DNA of 64,000 nt from Candidatus Fibrimonadaceae bacterium. GTDB taxonomy: Bacteria; Fibrobacterota; Fibrobacteria; Fibrobacterales; Fibrobacteraceae. Within the stretch, counting starts at the first letter, position 1. Each line of letters starts with the position of its first letter. The stretch spans positions 16,375 through 80,374 of the forward strand of contig JAITFN010000067.1 of assembly GCA_031281345.1 (NCBI GenBank), given 5' to 3'. Below are positions 8,100 through 16,818 of this stretch, in pieces. The notes below the pieces were generated by a model that saw only the letters and a list, made by a program, of their open reading frames with translations, was not told where the DNA came from and searched no databases. The position numbers and the translations under genes are program-made.

Positions 8100-8651
8100 T
8101 CAATACGGATAAACCACCAACCCAAAATTCATTTGTAGCCTTCTGCCAGAAATATCAATATCTTGTGAGTTATCGTAATGCTTGGGAATCCACCTGTGTT
8201 CAACTTCCATCACTATTGCGGCAAAGGGTGAAAGGGAAAATCTGTGCCCAATCCCAAGACCCCATTCGTTCCACGAAACATCGCTGTTTGGTGAATAAAT
8301 TTTGCTTCTCACATACGAAGCAGTTATGTACGGACGTTCCGGTCCTATTGCGGAAAAGCCTATTTGAGTGGAAAAATCAAATCTTTTTGTTTCGTTCATA
8401 GAACCTGTGGAGTCGGTTTGTTCCTTACTGCCTGTGCTGGCTCCAATTCTTGCAAACCCAAGGCCATTTATCCAAACCCCTGCAAAGGGAGTGATTCTGA
8501 GTATTCCGGTGCCGTAGTTGTTATTTTCAAGCAACCCGGAACCGGTTTCTAAAACAGCTCCGAGCACAATAGGCAAATTTTGAGCATACCCGCAAATCGG
8601 GGCAGAGAGAAAAAAACCGAATAAAATCGCACTACATAATGCATTTTTCAT
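8100..8651 (-). CDS. Outer-membrane beta-barrel-like protein
   Basis: About 183 residues. The start is set at the signal peptide MKNALCSAILFGFF (cleaved near GYA), since the longer frame upstream has no export signal and overlaps the previous gene. The mature part has alternating strands with aromatic girdles and ends FGLVVYPY, consistent with a small eight-stranded barrel. It begins 1 nt after the stop of the phosphoesterase gene, so both are probably co-expressed. Confidence 0.65.
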   Translation of the reverse strand: MKNALCSAILFGFFLSAPICGYAQNLPIVLGAVLETGSGLLENNNYGTGILRITPFAGVWINGLGFARIGASTGSKEQTDSTGSMNETKRFDFSTQIGFSAIGPERPYITASYVRSKIYSPNSDVSWNEWGLGIGHRFSLSPFAAIVMEVEHRWIPKHYDNSQDIDISGRRLQMNFGLVVYPY

Positions 8652-8652
8652 C

Positions 8653-9864
8653 TTATTTCTCAACCTCAAACTTATCAATTGGCACGTCTTTATCCACCTC
8701 GTAAACAGATACGGAAATGTTATTGCCATTAACTTCAAAAATTGTATATCCTGGTATTCTGTTTTGTTGAGCATACGTATTGGCTGGCAAAGGCTCGTTT
8801 GCTCCATAATATTTTATCCCGCTCGCAGTATTAAGAGTTATGTAATATATGCCACCCAAATTAATTCTGGCATATACGTGGTCGTGCCCGGCTAAAACAA
8901 AATCCACTTTGTATTTTTCCATGAGTTTCTCAAAACCTGCATCCATATAATATTGAATATCTTTCTCTGCGGAATGCCATGCAACGCTTCTGGTGGATTT
9001 GTGATGCTGAACTATAAGCCATTTATACTTCCCGCTGTACATAGCATCGGCAGCGGAAAGAGTTGCATCAAAGTATTCTATGTAAGGCTTTGCGTCTTCT
9101 GTGCTTTCAACATAGGCAGATGTGTTTAATGCAACAAATAGAATATTGTTGTATAGATAAAAGTAATTGCCATAGTTTTCTTCTGGAAAATTTTGCTCGT
9201 TTGGCAAATTGAAATGGTACTGGAAAATTTGATGCCTATCGTGGTTGCCTACCGATGGAGCCATTGGTATGCTTTTGAGTTCGGAAGGTGCAAATAATTT
9301 TTCATATTCTTCTTCGTTAGAGCCACTATCAACCTGATCACCTGTGCTTAAAATAAAATCTACATTTGCCGCAGTAATTCTCTCAACAGTGGTTTTCCAG
9401 CCAAGAGCCACGCTTTTGTCGGGACTGAACCAGTTGCTTTCGATGTCTTGTTCGCCTATTTTGATCTGCGGGTCGCCTATCGCTGCAAATTTGAATGTTT
9501 TTGTTTGCGGAGTTTTGTATTTGTATTCTGCGCTCCAATTGATGCTGTCGTTAGATACACTATAAGCATATTCTGTATTCGGTTTTAAATTTTTTGCTGT
9601 TGCTTTGTGAAAATATTTACCTTCGGATGCTGCCCCTGATGTTCCTTTTTCTGTTGAAACAATCGTGCCATTCTTAGTAATGCGCACAAAGGAGTTTCCG
9701 GCTCTGTCAGAATACCAGGCAAAATTGACTTCTGCAATGGTGGAACCTGGTGTAAGCCCAAGCATTTCTGGAACAAATTCAATTTCTTTGATAACTGGTT
9801 CTTTGTTATTATTAGAACACGTAGCAATAAAGAAAGCGAGAAGCAAGAGGAGGTATTTATTCAT
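8653..9864 (-). CDS. Metallophosphoesterase lipoprotein (purple-acid-phosphatase-like)
   Basis: About 403 residues. Lipoprotein leader with lipobox (FIATCS), then a fibronectin-like N-terminal domain (about 25-130) and a calcineurin-like metallophosphoesterase domain. Metal-binding motifs are seen in order: GDPQ, STGDQVDSG, VGNHDRH, VQHHKS and AGHDHVYARI. The order and the fibronectin domain match purple-acid-phosphatase-type enzymes; the substrate is not known. The ATG at 9864 is chosen because the leader begins there and a TATATT box ends 8 nt upstream (9873-9878). Lies at the envelope, probably periplasmic side or surface. Confidence 0.85.
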   Translation of the reverse strand: MNKYLLLLLAFFIATCSNNNKEPVIKEIEFVPEMLGLTPGSTIAEVNFAWYSDRAGNSFVRITKNGTIVSTEKGTSGAASEGKYFHKATAKNLKPNTEYAYSVSNDSINWSAEYKYKTPQTKTFKFAAIGDPQIKIGEQDIESNWFSPDKSVALGWKTTVERITAANVDFILSTGDQVDSGSNEEEYEKLFAPSELKSIPMAPSVGNHDRHQIFQYHFNLPNEQNFPEENYGNYFYLYNNILFVALNTSAYVESTEDAKPYIEYFDATLSAADAMYSGKYKWLIVQHHKSTRSVAWHSAEKDIQYYMDAGFEKLMEKYKVDFVLAGHDHVYARINLGGIYYITLNTASGIKYYGANEPLPANTYAQQNRIPGYTIFEVNGNNISVSVYEVDKDVPIDKFEVEK

Positions 9865-9884
9865 AATGATATAATATAATAAAT

Positions 9885-10103
9885 GCTGATTACCAGAACA
9901 ATAAAAAACGCCCATCTATAAAATCTCCACCAAGTGTCTGTTATCCTTATTTAACTCACAACCTCAATTTTATCCAATCAGCATTCCCCCCTTGAATGGA
10001 GATTTTTTAACAAAAATCACCATTTATCCCCCCGTTTTTTCCGCTCGGAGAGCTAACGGGGGGAACGCCACAGTGAGATTCAGAATTAATCAGTGGCTAC
10101 TAT
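9885..10103 (-). repeat. Structured intergenic repeat A, copy 1 (with nested repeat C)
   Basis: About 150 bp matching the element at 17886-18046 almost base for base. Ends form imperfect terminal inverted repeats (CTGATTA... and ...TTAATCAG). Inside are two strong hairpins: GGAGATTTTT pairing with AAAAATCACC, and CCCCCCGTT pairing with AACGGGG. Unlike copy 2 it holds an extra segment of about 61 bp (about 9893-9953), which is itself repeated at 29175-29238. It lies directly upstream of the phosphoesterase promoter, in the same orientation as copy 2 upstream of mreB. MITE-like in form; no transposase is nearby. Confidence 0.8.
9893..9953 (-). repeat. Short repeat C, copy 1, inserted in repeat A
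   Basis: Read on the minus strand the segment runs from ATAAGGATAACAGACACTTG to GCGTTTTTTATTGTTCTGG. It aligns along its whole length, with few mismatches, to 29175-29238 on the plus strand. Repeat A copy 2 lacks it at the same site, and TAA flanks both sides, as expected of a small insertion with a short target duplication. Confidence 0.65.
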
Positions 10104-10111
10104 ATAAAATC

Positions 10112-10117
10112 TATATT
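10112..10117 (+). promoter_or_regulatory. Predicted -10 box for the small secreted protein gene
   Basis: TATATT ends 10 nt before the ATG at 10128, just outside repeat A. The downstream leader would be only a few bases, with no clear ribosome-binding site. Confidence 0.4.
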
Positions 10118-10127
10118 ACCGTGAGAT

Positions 10128-10505
10128 ATGTTTCTTTTATTCACAATTCTTTTAGCGGTAAATGGTTTTGCCGCGGGCTGGTATTCTAATGGTCCTGGCT
10201 CCGAAAAATGCTACGGGCCAGAAAATGGGATTTTGATTTGTCGCGAGATTTTTAAAGAATCAGACAATTTTTGCTACGGCAAAGAAAGAGTTTGGGATGG
10301 TTTTATAAGAGAACGGATAATGTACGATAGAAACTGGAAAATGGGTTGGTACGATAAAAAATTGATATTTGTTGCAAATCTGAGCCGTAAATGCGAATAT
10401 CACGGATGGGCAAGGCGGCGTGACAATGGCTCTTGGAAATGGCAATGCTATATCAATAACCGCGAAGCAAAAGATGAAGATTGCAAGGGATTTACCAAGC
10501 ATTAA
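10128..10505 (+). CDS. Small secreted Cys/Trp-rich protein of unknown function
   Basis: 125 residues. A short signal peptide (about 1-15, ending FAA) precedes a mature part rich in Trp, Tyr, Gly and charged residues, with six cysteines spaced in pairs that could form disulfides in the periplasm or outside. No family recognised. It stands alone between repeat A and the convergent STAS-DUF2225 gene. Carbohydrate or surface binding is possible from the composition but unproven. Confidence 0.55.
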   Translation: MFLLFTILLAVNGFAAGWYSNGPGSEKCYGPENGILICREIFKESDNFCYGKERVWDGFIRERIMYDRNWKMGWYDKKLIFVANLSRKCEYHGWARRRDNGSWKWQCYINNREAKDEDCKGFTKH

Positions 10506-10508
10506 AAT

Positions 10509-11621
10509 TTAGCTGAGAAGCAAACTCTGTGCTCTAGCTATAAGGTATTTGCAGTCTTCTATATCTTTGTATTCCTTTTCCAATTCACGGTAAAATTTGC
10601 GAGCTTCGCCATTTTTTTCTTGAGAGATTAAAACGCTTATGAGATAAACATAAGTTTTTGCCAGTCGCAAAGTGGAATAATTTGATTTGTTGTCCATTAT
10701 TCCATAAAGCCAAGCGAGAGCTGTGTACATATGATTGTCTATGTCTGTGTCTTTAAGTGCAAATTTGCACATCATAAAATTACTCACAACTATATCAAAA
10801 CCATCTGTTGTTTGTTGCTCGCTCATGTGCTTCAAGTTGAATTCGTTGAGCAACCAGGAGAGGTAGGCTGCGCCTTTTTCTCTGGGTATTCTAAAGAAAG
10901 CGTCTTCGTCTGCGCCGGTTTGTTGCATTGCCAAATTGCGCCTCAAGGCAGCCGCATTAGAAAGCTTGGCTCTGTTTTCTGGCGTTAAATGAGATTCATA
11001 GCGCCCTTCAGGAAACACTATAGTGAACCAATCTAGCCTTGTGGATGCATAAAAACATTTTGAACAAACAGAAACCTGATAAACAGAAAAGTCTATTGCA
11101 TTTGGATCTGTTGCATCTGGCTCATATATGGGAACAATCTCTGAATCACTCCATTTTTGCCTATAATAATTCTCATCCACCATAAAGCCAGCTACATTAT
11201 CGTTGTTGCAAAGTGGGCAAATCATTTTTAATGTGCGGAAATGACCTTTGCCTTCTGCCAGTCTGAAAAAAGTCCTGTTCAATTCTGGATTTATTTCGTG
11301 GAAATCGCGCTCGAATTCCACTATTGTGGAGTATACCAAAAACGAATTAACGCTTTTCAATTGTTCATTAACCTCTGGCGTTCCACCAAAAAATGCGATT
11401 TTGCGATTTTCTTTGCTCAACTGGTCGTATATGTTTTTGAAGAACACCACAGCGGAACCATCTATGCGTTTTGTGCTACGCAAGTCAAAAGCCATATCCA
11501 ATTTGGTATCTTTAATTTCGTCCATTAAAAATAATTTATATTTAAGCACTTGTGCAGAAGTAAATTCTTGACCTGCGTCATAACACATATAGTGTCCGCG
11601 GGTTTGTTTATGTAGGCTCAT
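10509..11621 (-). CDS. STAS domain - DUF2225 fusion protein
   Basis: 370 residues. The N-terminal part (about 1-105) reads as a STAS-like domain: MAFDLRSTKRIDGSAVVFF matches the strand-loop-helix that carries the phosphorylatable Ser/Asp region in anti-sigma antagonists. From about 133 it matches DUF2225, with CPLCN and later CSKC forming a probable zinc site about 50 residues apart. The C-terminal third is helical and TPR-like. No signal peptide: cytoplasmic. TACATT (11633-11638) 11 nt before the ATG suggests its own promoter downstream of the phosphatase gene. Confidence 0.7.
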   Translation of the reverse strand: MSLHKQTRGHYMCYDAGQEFTSAQVLKYKLFLMDEIKDTKLDMAFDLRSTKRIDGSAVVFFKNIYDQLSKENRKIAFFGGTPEVNEQLKSVNSFLVYSTIVEFERDFHEINPELNRTFFRLAEGKGHFRTLKMICPLCNNDNVAGFMVDENYYRQKWSDSEIVPIYEPDATDPNAIDFSVYQVSVCSKCFYASTRLDWFTIVFPEGRYESHLTPENRAKLSNAAALRRNLAMQQTGADEDAFFRIPREKGAAYLSWLLNEFNLKHMSEQQTTDGFDIVVSNFMMCKFALKDTDIDNHMYTALAWLYGIMDNKSNYSTLRLAKTYVYLISVLISQEKNGEARKFYRELEKEYKDIEDCKYLIARAQSLLLS

Positions 11622-11644
11622 AAGTAAAATAAAATGTAGAAAAT

Positions 11645-12436
11645 TTACGTGAGTGGCAAAGGAATATTAAACCTTCCATTGCTGGCTATGGCGGTATAAC
11701 CTTCATGTACAGGATACAGGGGTTCGCCTTTTGCGGAAAAGAGCGATTTTTCGCCTTTTAGCGTTGAAAATACCCCCCCAGCTTCTGCAAAAATAAGCGG
11801 ATAAGGAGCTATATCCCAAAGCGATACCACAGGGTCTATCATAATTTCTGCTTTGCCACAGGCAACTTGGTAATAACCAAAGCAATCTCCCCAGCCGCGA
11901 TACAGTTTGGCGTTTTTGCGCAAACTGGCAAACCACTCACCATAGCCCTTGCTTTCAATGGTGTTTATGGTTCCAGAAAGCACTAGGGAATTTTTGAGTT
12001 CAAGGGTATCAGAAACCTTCGCGGCACGACCATCATCTGCAAAAGCCCCTCCGCCTTCGGTAGCCCACACTTTGCTGTTCAGCGCGGGGAGCTGAATTAA
12101 GCCTGCAATGGGGGAGCCTTTTCTTAAAATCGCAATTATCGTTCCAAATAGGGGAACTCCGTAAATAAATGATTTTGTGCCATCTATGGGATCTAGCACC
12201 CACTGGTACTCCGCCTCCGGTTTTTCCCCTCCAAATTCCTCGCCTATAAATCCGAATTCGGGGGTTTCTTTTTGCGCAAAATTCCGCACAAGTTCTTCTG
12301 CTTTTTTGTCTGCAATGGTCACAGGCGTTGCATCTGCTTTCCACTCAACACTCAAAGCGGTTTTCCAGTGTTTGAGAATTTCATTTTGGGCAATGCTCCC
12401 AGCTTGCAGAATTAGGGATAAGAGGTCTTTTTGCAT
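11645..12436 (-). CDS. Inositol-monophosphatase-family phosphatase (possible histidinol-phosphatase)
   Basis: 263 residues with the Mg-dependent IMPase fold. Motifs in order: DKKAEELVR, FIGEEFG, DPIDGTKSF (metal site, about 82-90) and SLWDIAPYPLIFAEAGG (about 205-221). The GDCFGYYQVACG segment before WDxAP is seen in HisN-type histidinol-phosphatases, so that role is the leading guess; inositol-phosphate, PAP or fructose bisphosphate remain possible. The start overlaps the rodA stop (TAATG), placing it at the end of the rod-shape operon. Confidence 0.85.
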   Translation of the reverse strand: MQKDLLSLILQAGSIAQNEILKHWKTALSVEWKADATPVTIADKKAEELVRNFAQKETPEFGFIGEEFGGEKPEAEYQWVLDPIDGTKSFIYGVPLFGTIIAILRKGSPIAGLIQLPALNSKVWATEGGGAFADDGRAAKVSDTLELKNSLVLSGTINTIESKGYGEWFASLRKNAKLYRGWGDCFGYYQVACGKAEIMIDPVVSLWDIAPYPLIFAEAGGVFSTLKGEKSLFSAKGEPLYPVHEGYTAIASNGRFNIPLPLT

Positions 12437-13650
12437 TATATAATATCTTTTCCTTTAAGCCGCATATTGAGCATTAAACCTATCAAAATCATGCAGGTTA
12501 AAACAAATGAACCTCCATAAGACAAAAATGGCAATGGAAGCCCCGTAACCGGCATAAGACCTACAGTCATGGCCACATTTACAAAAGTGTGGAAAAATAA
12601 AATTGTGCAAGCACCCGCAACCACCAAATTGACAAATCTATTCTCGTATAATCTGCATATCATTATGCCTCGCCAAAGCAAAATAAAGAACAAAACTAAA
12701 ACCACAAAGGTACCCACAAAGCCAAATTGCTCGCCTAAAACACTAAAGATAAAATCTGTGTGTTCTTCTGGCAAAAACGAAAGATTTACCTGTGAGCCTT
12801 CACCAAAACCCTTACCGAACATACCGCCGCTGCCTATTGCCACTTGCGATTGTATAACCTGATAACCCTCGCCTTTAGGGTCTCTCATTGGATCTAGAAA
12901 TGTAAGTATGCGGCTTCGCTGATGATCTTTCATGGAATTCCAAGCCATTTGGCTAGCATAGCCTGAGCCTATGTCTAATGCCATCACAAAAATTATTATC
13001 CACAGCGGAAATTTGAATTTTATGGAAACAAAAAATACGCTTATTATGAGCAGGTTCCAATAAAGCGGGGAAATAGCGGAAAATATAATGCTTGCCACCG
13101 GACTTATGAGCAAAAATAAGTCCACCATACGGAAACCAGCCCAGTAAAACTGCACTATAGCCATAGCGGTGAAAACCAAAGCTGTGCTTAAATTGGGCTG
13201 TTTTAAAACTAGCAAAAACGGGACTATAAACAACAAGCCTGGAACAATTAATGTTTTGGGTTGCTCAATGCTAATTCTATTTTTTGAAAGCCAAAGGGAA
13301 TTAGCGAGCAGGTAGGCGATTTTTGAAAATTCCGAGGGTTGAAGCCTGAATCCCCCAACATCTAGCCAGCGACCTGCACCTTTTGAAATATGCCCCGAAC
13401 CCGCAACAATAACCAAGGCAATAATGGCAACAACATAAGTTATCCATGCAATATTTCTCCAAAATGTTGCAGGCATAAAAACTATAATGCCAGCTATTAA
13501 AGATCCAGCTGTGAAATGAATAACCTGCTTGAACCAATCGGTTTTATACCAAATTAAATCTGAGTTGCTGGTGGCGGAATACACAAGCGCAAGCCCTATT
13601 CCTATAAGGGCAAAAAGAGAAATCATAAACAGCCAATCTAATCTTTTCAT
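12436..13650 (-). CDS. rodA: Rod-shape peptidoglycan polymerase RodA
   Basis: 404 residues of the SEDS family with about ten membrane helices. It polymerises lipid II into glycan strands for side-wall growth in the elongasome with PBP2. Visible family marks include YSATS in the first helix, GRWLDVGGFRLQPSEFSK (about 108-125) and the C-terminal TGLPLPFLSYGGS. The start overlaps the mrdA stop as ATGA. Length and topology are normal. Confidence 0.97.
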   Translation of the reverse strand: MKRLDWLFMISLFALIGIGLALVYSATSNSDLIWYKTDWFKQVIHFTAGSLIAGIIVFMPATFWRNIAWITYVVAIIALVIVAGSGHISKGAGRWLDVGGFRLQPSEFSKIAYLLANSLWLSKNRISIEQPKTLIVPGLLFIVPFLLVLKQPNLSTALVFTAMAIVQFYWAGFRMVDLFLLISPVASIIFSAISPLYWNLLIISVFFVSIKFKFPLWIIIFVMALDIGSGYASQMAWNSMKDHQRSRILTFLDPMRDPKGEGYQVIQSQVAIGSGGMFGKGFGEGSQVNLSFLPEEHTDFIFSVLGEQFGFVGTFVVLVLFFILLWRGIMICRLYENRFVNLVVAGACTILFFHTFVNVAMTVGLMPVTGLPLPFLSYGGSFVLTCMILIGLMLNMRLKGKDII

Positions 13651-15491
13651 TTTACCTCTGGATTAAAGTACGCATCCAAAATTTTTTGCGCTATCGGCGC
13701 AGCCATAGCACCACCACCACCCGCATTTTCCAAAACAACGGAAATGGCTATTTCTGGAGCTTCCAGAGGTGCCACTGCCGCAAACCAAGCATGTGTTTTG
13801 TCTCCGTGCGGATTTTCTGCACTACCAGTTTTGCCGCCTACTTTAACACCATGAACTATTGCGCGGCGCCCTGTTCCATGCGGAGAATTAACAACTTCAT
13901 CCATGCCTTTTAAAACAAGGTCTCTAGCTTTATCTGAGATTTTTCCTTCGCTTATTTTTTCTGGTGCGAATTTTCTGAGCACTTCTCCTTCGGGGTTTCT
14001 TATCTCTTTTAAGAAATGCGGTTTATACAAACCTTTTCCCCAAGCTATTGAACCTGCCATTGCAGCTTGCTGCAGGGGAGTTATCAAAAGCGCGCCCTGA
14101 CCTATGGCGATATTGAGGATTTCTCCAGAACTCCACTTCCAACCTCTTCTCTCAAACCATTTTTCATAAGTGGCAGAATCTATCAAAAGCCCAGAACGTT
14201 CTCCCGGAATATCCACGCCAAGCGCAGAACCAAGACCAAAGCGTCTGCCTATTTCGCTAATTCTTTTGTTGCCCACATCCAAACCCAGCTGGTAAAAAAA
14301 CACATCGCAAGATTCTCTAAGCGCGCCCACTACATTCAATACTCCGTGCCCCCTTGCATTCCAGCATTTTGCATATCTGTTTCCAAACTTATAACCGCCA
14401 AGGCAGGTTTTATATTTTGAGTGCTCCGTTATTACATTGTATTCCAAGCCAGCCGCCGCAGTGATTAGCTTAAAAACAGATGCAGGCGGATACACTCCGC
14501 TTATAGCACGGTTTGTTAGCGGTTTTGCTGTGTCTAAGGCAACCGATGCCCAAGCTTTGTGAAGTTCTCTTTTTTCCAAAGAAAATATATTAGGGTCAAG
14601 TGGTGGGCGGCTTACCATTGCATAAATTTCGCCGTTTCTCGGATTAAGCGCAACAATGGCTCCCTTTAGTCCATCTGGAATGGCAGTTTCGGCAACTTGC
14701 TGGAGTTTCCAATCTATTGTTGTCACAAGGGCATTTCCAGATACTGGTTCTATAAAAGGCATTCCTTCTACAGCTCCCATTTCACGCCCCATAGCATTTA
14801 CCTCTACAAATTTGGAACCGTTTTCTCCCCTAAATTCTTTTTCGTAGCTGAGTTCCAAACCCTTTTTGCCAATACGGTCTCCCATAACATAATGCTCATT
14901 TTCTGGAAGCTCAAGCTCGGTTTCGGATATTTCGCTGGTGTAGCCAAATATATGTGCGCCATGCGAGCCAAAAGGATAGTCTCTTCGTGATTCAACTAAA
15001 ATTTCAATTCCTGGCAATTCTTCTGAATGTTCCTCAAAAAGCGCAACTATTTCTGGTGAAGCATCTTCTATAAGCCTTTGCAATCTGAATTTCTGCCACT
15101 TTCCCCTTTCAAAAGAAAAAGCTAGTGAGGAGGAATCTAACAAACGTTTTCCATTGCTATATGTTATTTTTAAAAGCCTGTTGAAAACGCTGTCTCTCAT
15201 TTCTTTGGTTTTTAAATTGTTGTATCGTAGCGATACTTGATAAGAAGGTCTGTTACGAACCAAAACCACTCCGTTGCGGTCTAAAATATATCCGCGACTC
15301 GCTTTTATAGTAACTGGGCGAATGCGATTTTCTTCGGCTCTTTTTAAATTGTTTTCGTATTCAAAATATTGCAGTTGCAAAAGCCTTATGATTAATAGGG
15401 TAAAGGCCATTGCGCATACGCACACAAACACGAGAGATTTTAGGTTCATCTCGTGGCGCTGGTTTTCTGTTTCTTGAGAAGTTGAGAACAT
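13647..15491 (-). CDS. mrdA: Penicillin-binding protein 2 (elongasome transpeptidase)
   Basis: 614 residues. A single N-terminal membrane anchor (about 15-35) is followed by the PBP dimerisation domain (RGYILDRNG) and the transpeptidase domain with the three penicillin-binding motifs: SVFK (catalytic Ser), SCD and KTGSAE. Cross-links peptidoglycan made by RodA during elongation, acting in the periplasm from the inner membrane. Sits between mreD and rodA, a standard order. Length normal. Confidence 0.97.
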   Translation of the reverse strand: MFSTSQETENQRHEMNLKSLVFVCVCAMAFTLLIIRLLQLQYFEYENNLKRAEENRIRPVTIKASRGYILDRNGVVLVRNRPSYQVSLRYNNLKTKEMRDSVFNRLLKITYSNGKRLLDSSSLAFSFERGKWQKFRLQRLIEDASPEIVALFEEHSEELPGIEILVESRRDYPFGSHGAHIFGYTSEISETELELPENEHYVMGDRIGKKGLELSYEKEFRGENGSKFVEVNAMGREMGAVEGMPFIEPVSGNALVTTIDWKLQQVAETAIPDGLKGAIVALNPRNGEIYAMVSRPPLDPNIFSLEKRELHKAWASVALDTAKPLTNRAISGVYPPASVFKLITAAAGLEYNVITEHSKYKTCLGGYKFGNRYAKCWNARGHGVLNVVGALRESCDVFFYQLGLDVGNKRISEIGRRFGLGSALGVDIPGERSGLLIDSATYEKWFERRGWKWSSGEILNIAIGQGALLITPLQQAAMAGSIAWGKGLYKPHFLKEIRNPEGEVLRKFAPEKISEGKISDKARDLVLKGMDEVVNSPHGTGRRAIVHGVKVGGKTGSAENPHGDKTHAWFAAVAPLEAPEIAISVVLENAGGGGAMAAPIAQKILDAYFNPEVK

Positions 15492-15501
15492 ATTTTAGCT
15501 T

Positions 15502-15996
15502 CTATTTGTATATATTCATTTTCTTTTTTACCCCTAAAGACAATAAATAAAAGAAAATTGCTCCAAGGCTAAGGGTGTATATGGCATTGGGAAAGGAAAT
15601 GTATGCCATTGCTTGTAAAATTTCATCGCTCTTTTTTCCAATAGCAATAAAATATATCAAATCTTTTATAAAATAGGCTATGGTAAGTACAATTATCTCT
15701 GGCAATAGGTTCAAATCTATAAAGCTTTCTTCAATTTGCCCCACTGCAAAACCGATAATGCAGTAAGAAAGAGAAAAGGCACCAAACCATTCAATGGGCG
15801 CATAAACATCGCATAGCAAGCCGGAGAAAAACCCAAACAAACAACCAGCAAGAGTACCATGTCTAAGTGCCGCTATAACCGTTAAAATCAAAAGAAAAGA
15901 AGGTTGCGCATCCAATATTTGAATTTGCGGAACAACAACCGTTTGCAAAACTGCGGCCACAAAAAACAAAATTGAATATAAAATAAAATTAAGCAT
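15502..15996 (-). CDS. mreD: Rod-shape-determining protein MreD
   Basis: 164 residues with five or so membrane helices and the MreD pattern: an aromatic first helix, VPQIQILDAQPSFLLIL and GLLCDVYAP. Inner-membrane part of the elongasome that bridges MreC and MreB. Three bases separate it from mreC. Sequence is poorly conserved in this family, so the call rests on topology and position. Confidence 0.9.
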   Translation of the reverse strand: MLNFILYSILFFVAAVLQTVVVPQIQILDAQPSFLLILTVIAALRHGTLAGCLFGFFSGLLCDVYAPIEWFGAFSLSYCIIGFAVGQIEESFIDLNLLPEIIVLTIAYFIKDLIYFIAIGKKSDEILQAMAYISFPNAIYTLSLGAIFFYLLSLGVKKKMNIYK

Positions 15997-15999
15997 ATC

Positions 16000-16818
16000 T
16001 CAGTTCTCGTCCCACACAATCCAGTCCATATTTTTTTTAATAACAAAAACTTCTTCTAAAGATTCTAGATGTTGCAATAATTTAATGTTTCCAAAACTTA
16101 AAACTTCAGAGTCATTTTTATCTAATTTGGTAACAACGCCAACAGGAATTCCTTTTGGATAAATTCCTCCAAACCCAGAAGTCACGAGAGTATCGCCTGG
16201 TATTAAATCTGCGTAACTTGAAACCTGAATTTGCATATCGCCGTTATTTCTTGAAAACGCCATTCCAAGTACTCTTGAACGCTGGGAAATAACGGAGGTT
16301 CTAGAGTTTGGGTCGGAAAGGAGTTGCACCATTGAATGATACGGGAAAACTTTTGAAATTTTGCCAACCAAGCCATCTACAGTGAATACAGGCATTCCGT
16401 AAAAAATAGAATCTGTTTCTCCTTTGTTTATTACAACTGTTGTCATGTATGTGCCTGGATTATGCCCTATTATTTGAGTTAAAAAAATAGGATAATTCCA
16501 TTGATTTTCAAACAGCAGCAGTTTTTTTAGCCTTTCATTTTCAATGGCATATTCCTTGGCTAAATCAATTTCCAATTTAAGTTTTGCATTCTCTTTTTTT
16601 AATTTTGCATTTTTTTCACTGAGGCTGCCTATATGCATAACATAAGAAAGAGTGGACTGCGGCAAATAAAAAACATTGGACAAGAGAAAATCAGCTATGT
16701 TTTGCTTGTGCTTAACATGTGAAAGCAGCATATAAAGAGATAGACCTACGAGTGACGCAAAAACAAGAGTTCCTCGCGCCCATCTACATATCTTGATTAT
16801 ATATTGTATTAAGTTCAT
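16000..16818 (-). CDS. mreC: Rod-shape-determining protein MreC
   Basis: About 272 residues: one membrane helix (about 15-35), a coiled coil (about 60-95, repeated LKKENAKLK) and the beta-rich periplasmic domain with DGLVGKI, SDPNSRTSV and GDTLVTSGFGGIYPKGIPVG, all typical of MreC. Organises PBP2 and RodA. I use the ATG at 16818, which overlaps the mreB stop as TAATG, instead of a start ten codons earlier that lies inside mreB. Confidence 0.95.
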   Translation of the reverse strand: MNLIQYIIKICRWARGTLVFASLVGLSLYMLLSHVKHKQNIADFLLSNVFYLPQSTLSYVMHIGSLSEKNAKLKKENAKLKLEIDLAKEYAIENERLKKLLLFENQWNYPIFLTQIIGHNPGTYMTTVVINKGETDSIFYGMPVFTVDGLVGKISKVFPYHSMVQLLSDPNSRTSVISQRSRVLGMAFSRNNGDMQIQVSSYADLIPGDTLVTSGFGGIYPKGIPVGVVTKLDKNDSEVLSFGNIKLLQHLESLEEVFVIKKNMDWIVWDEN

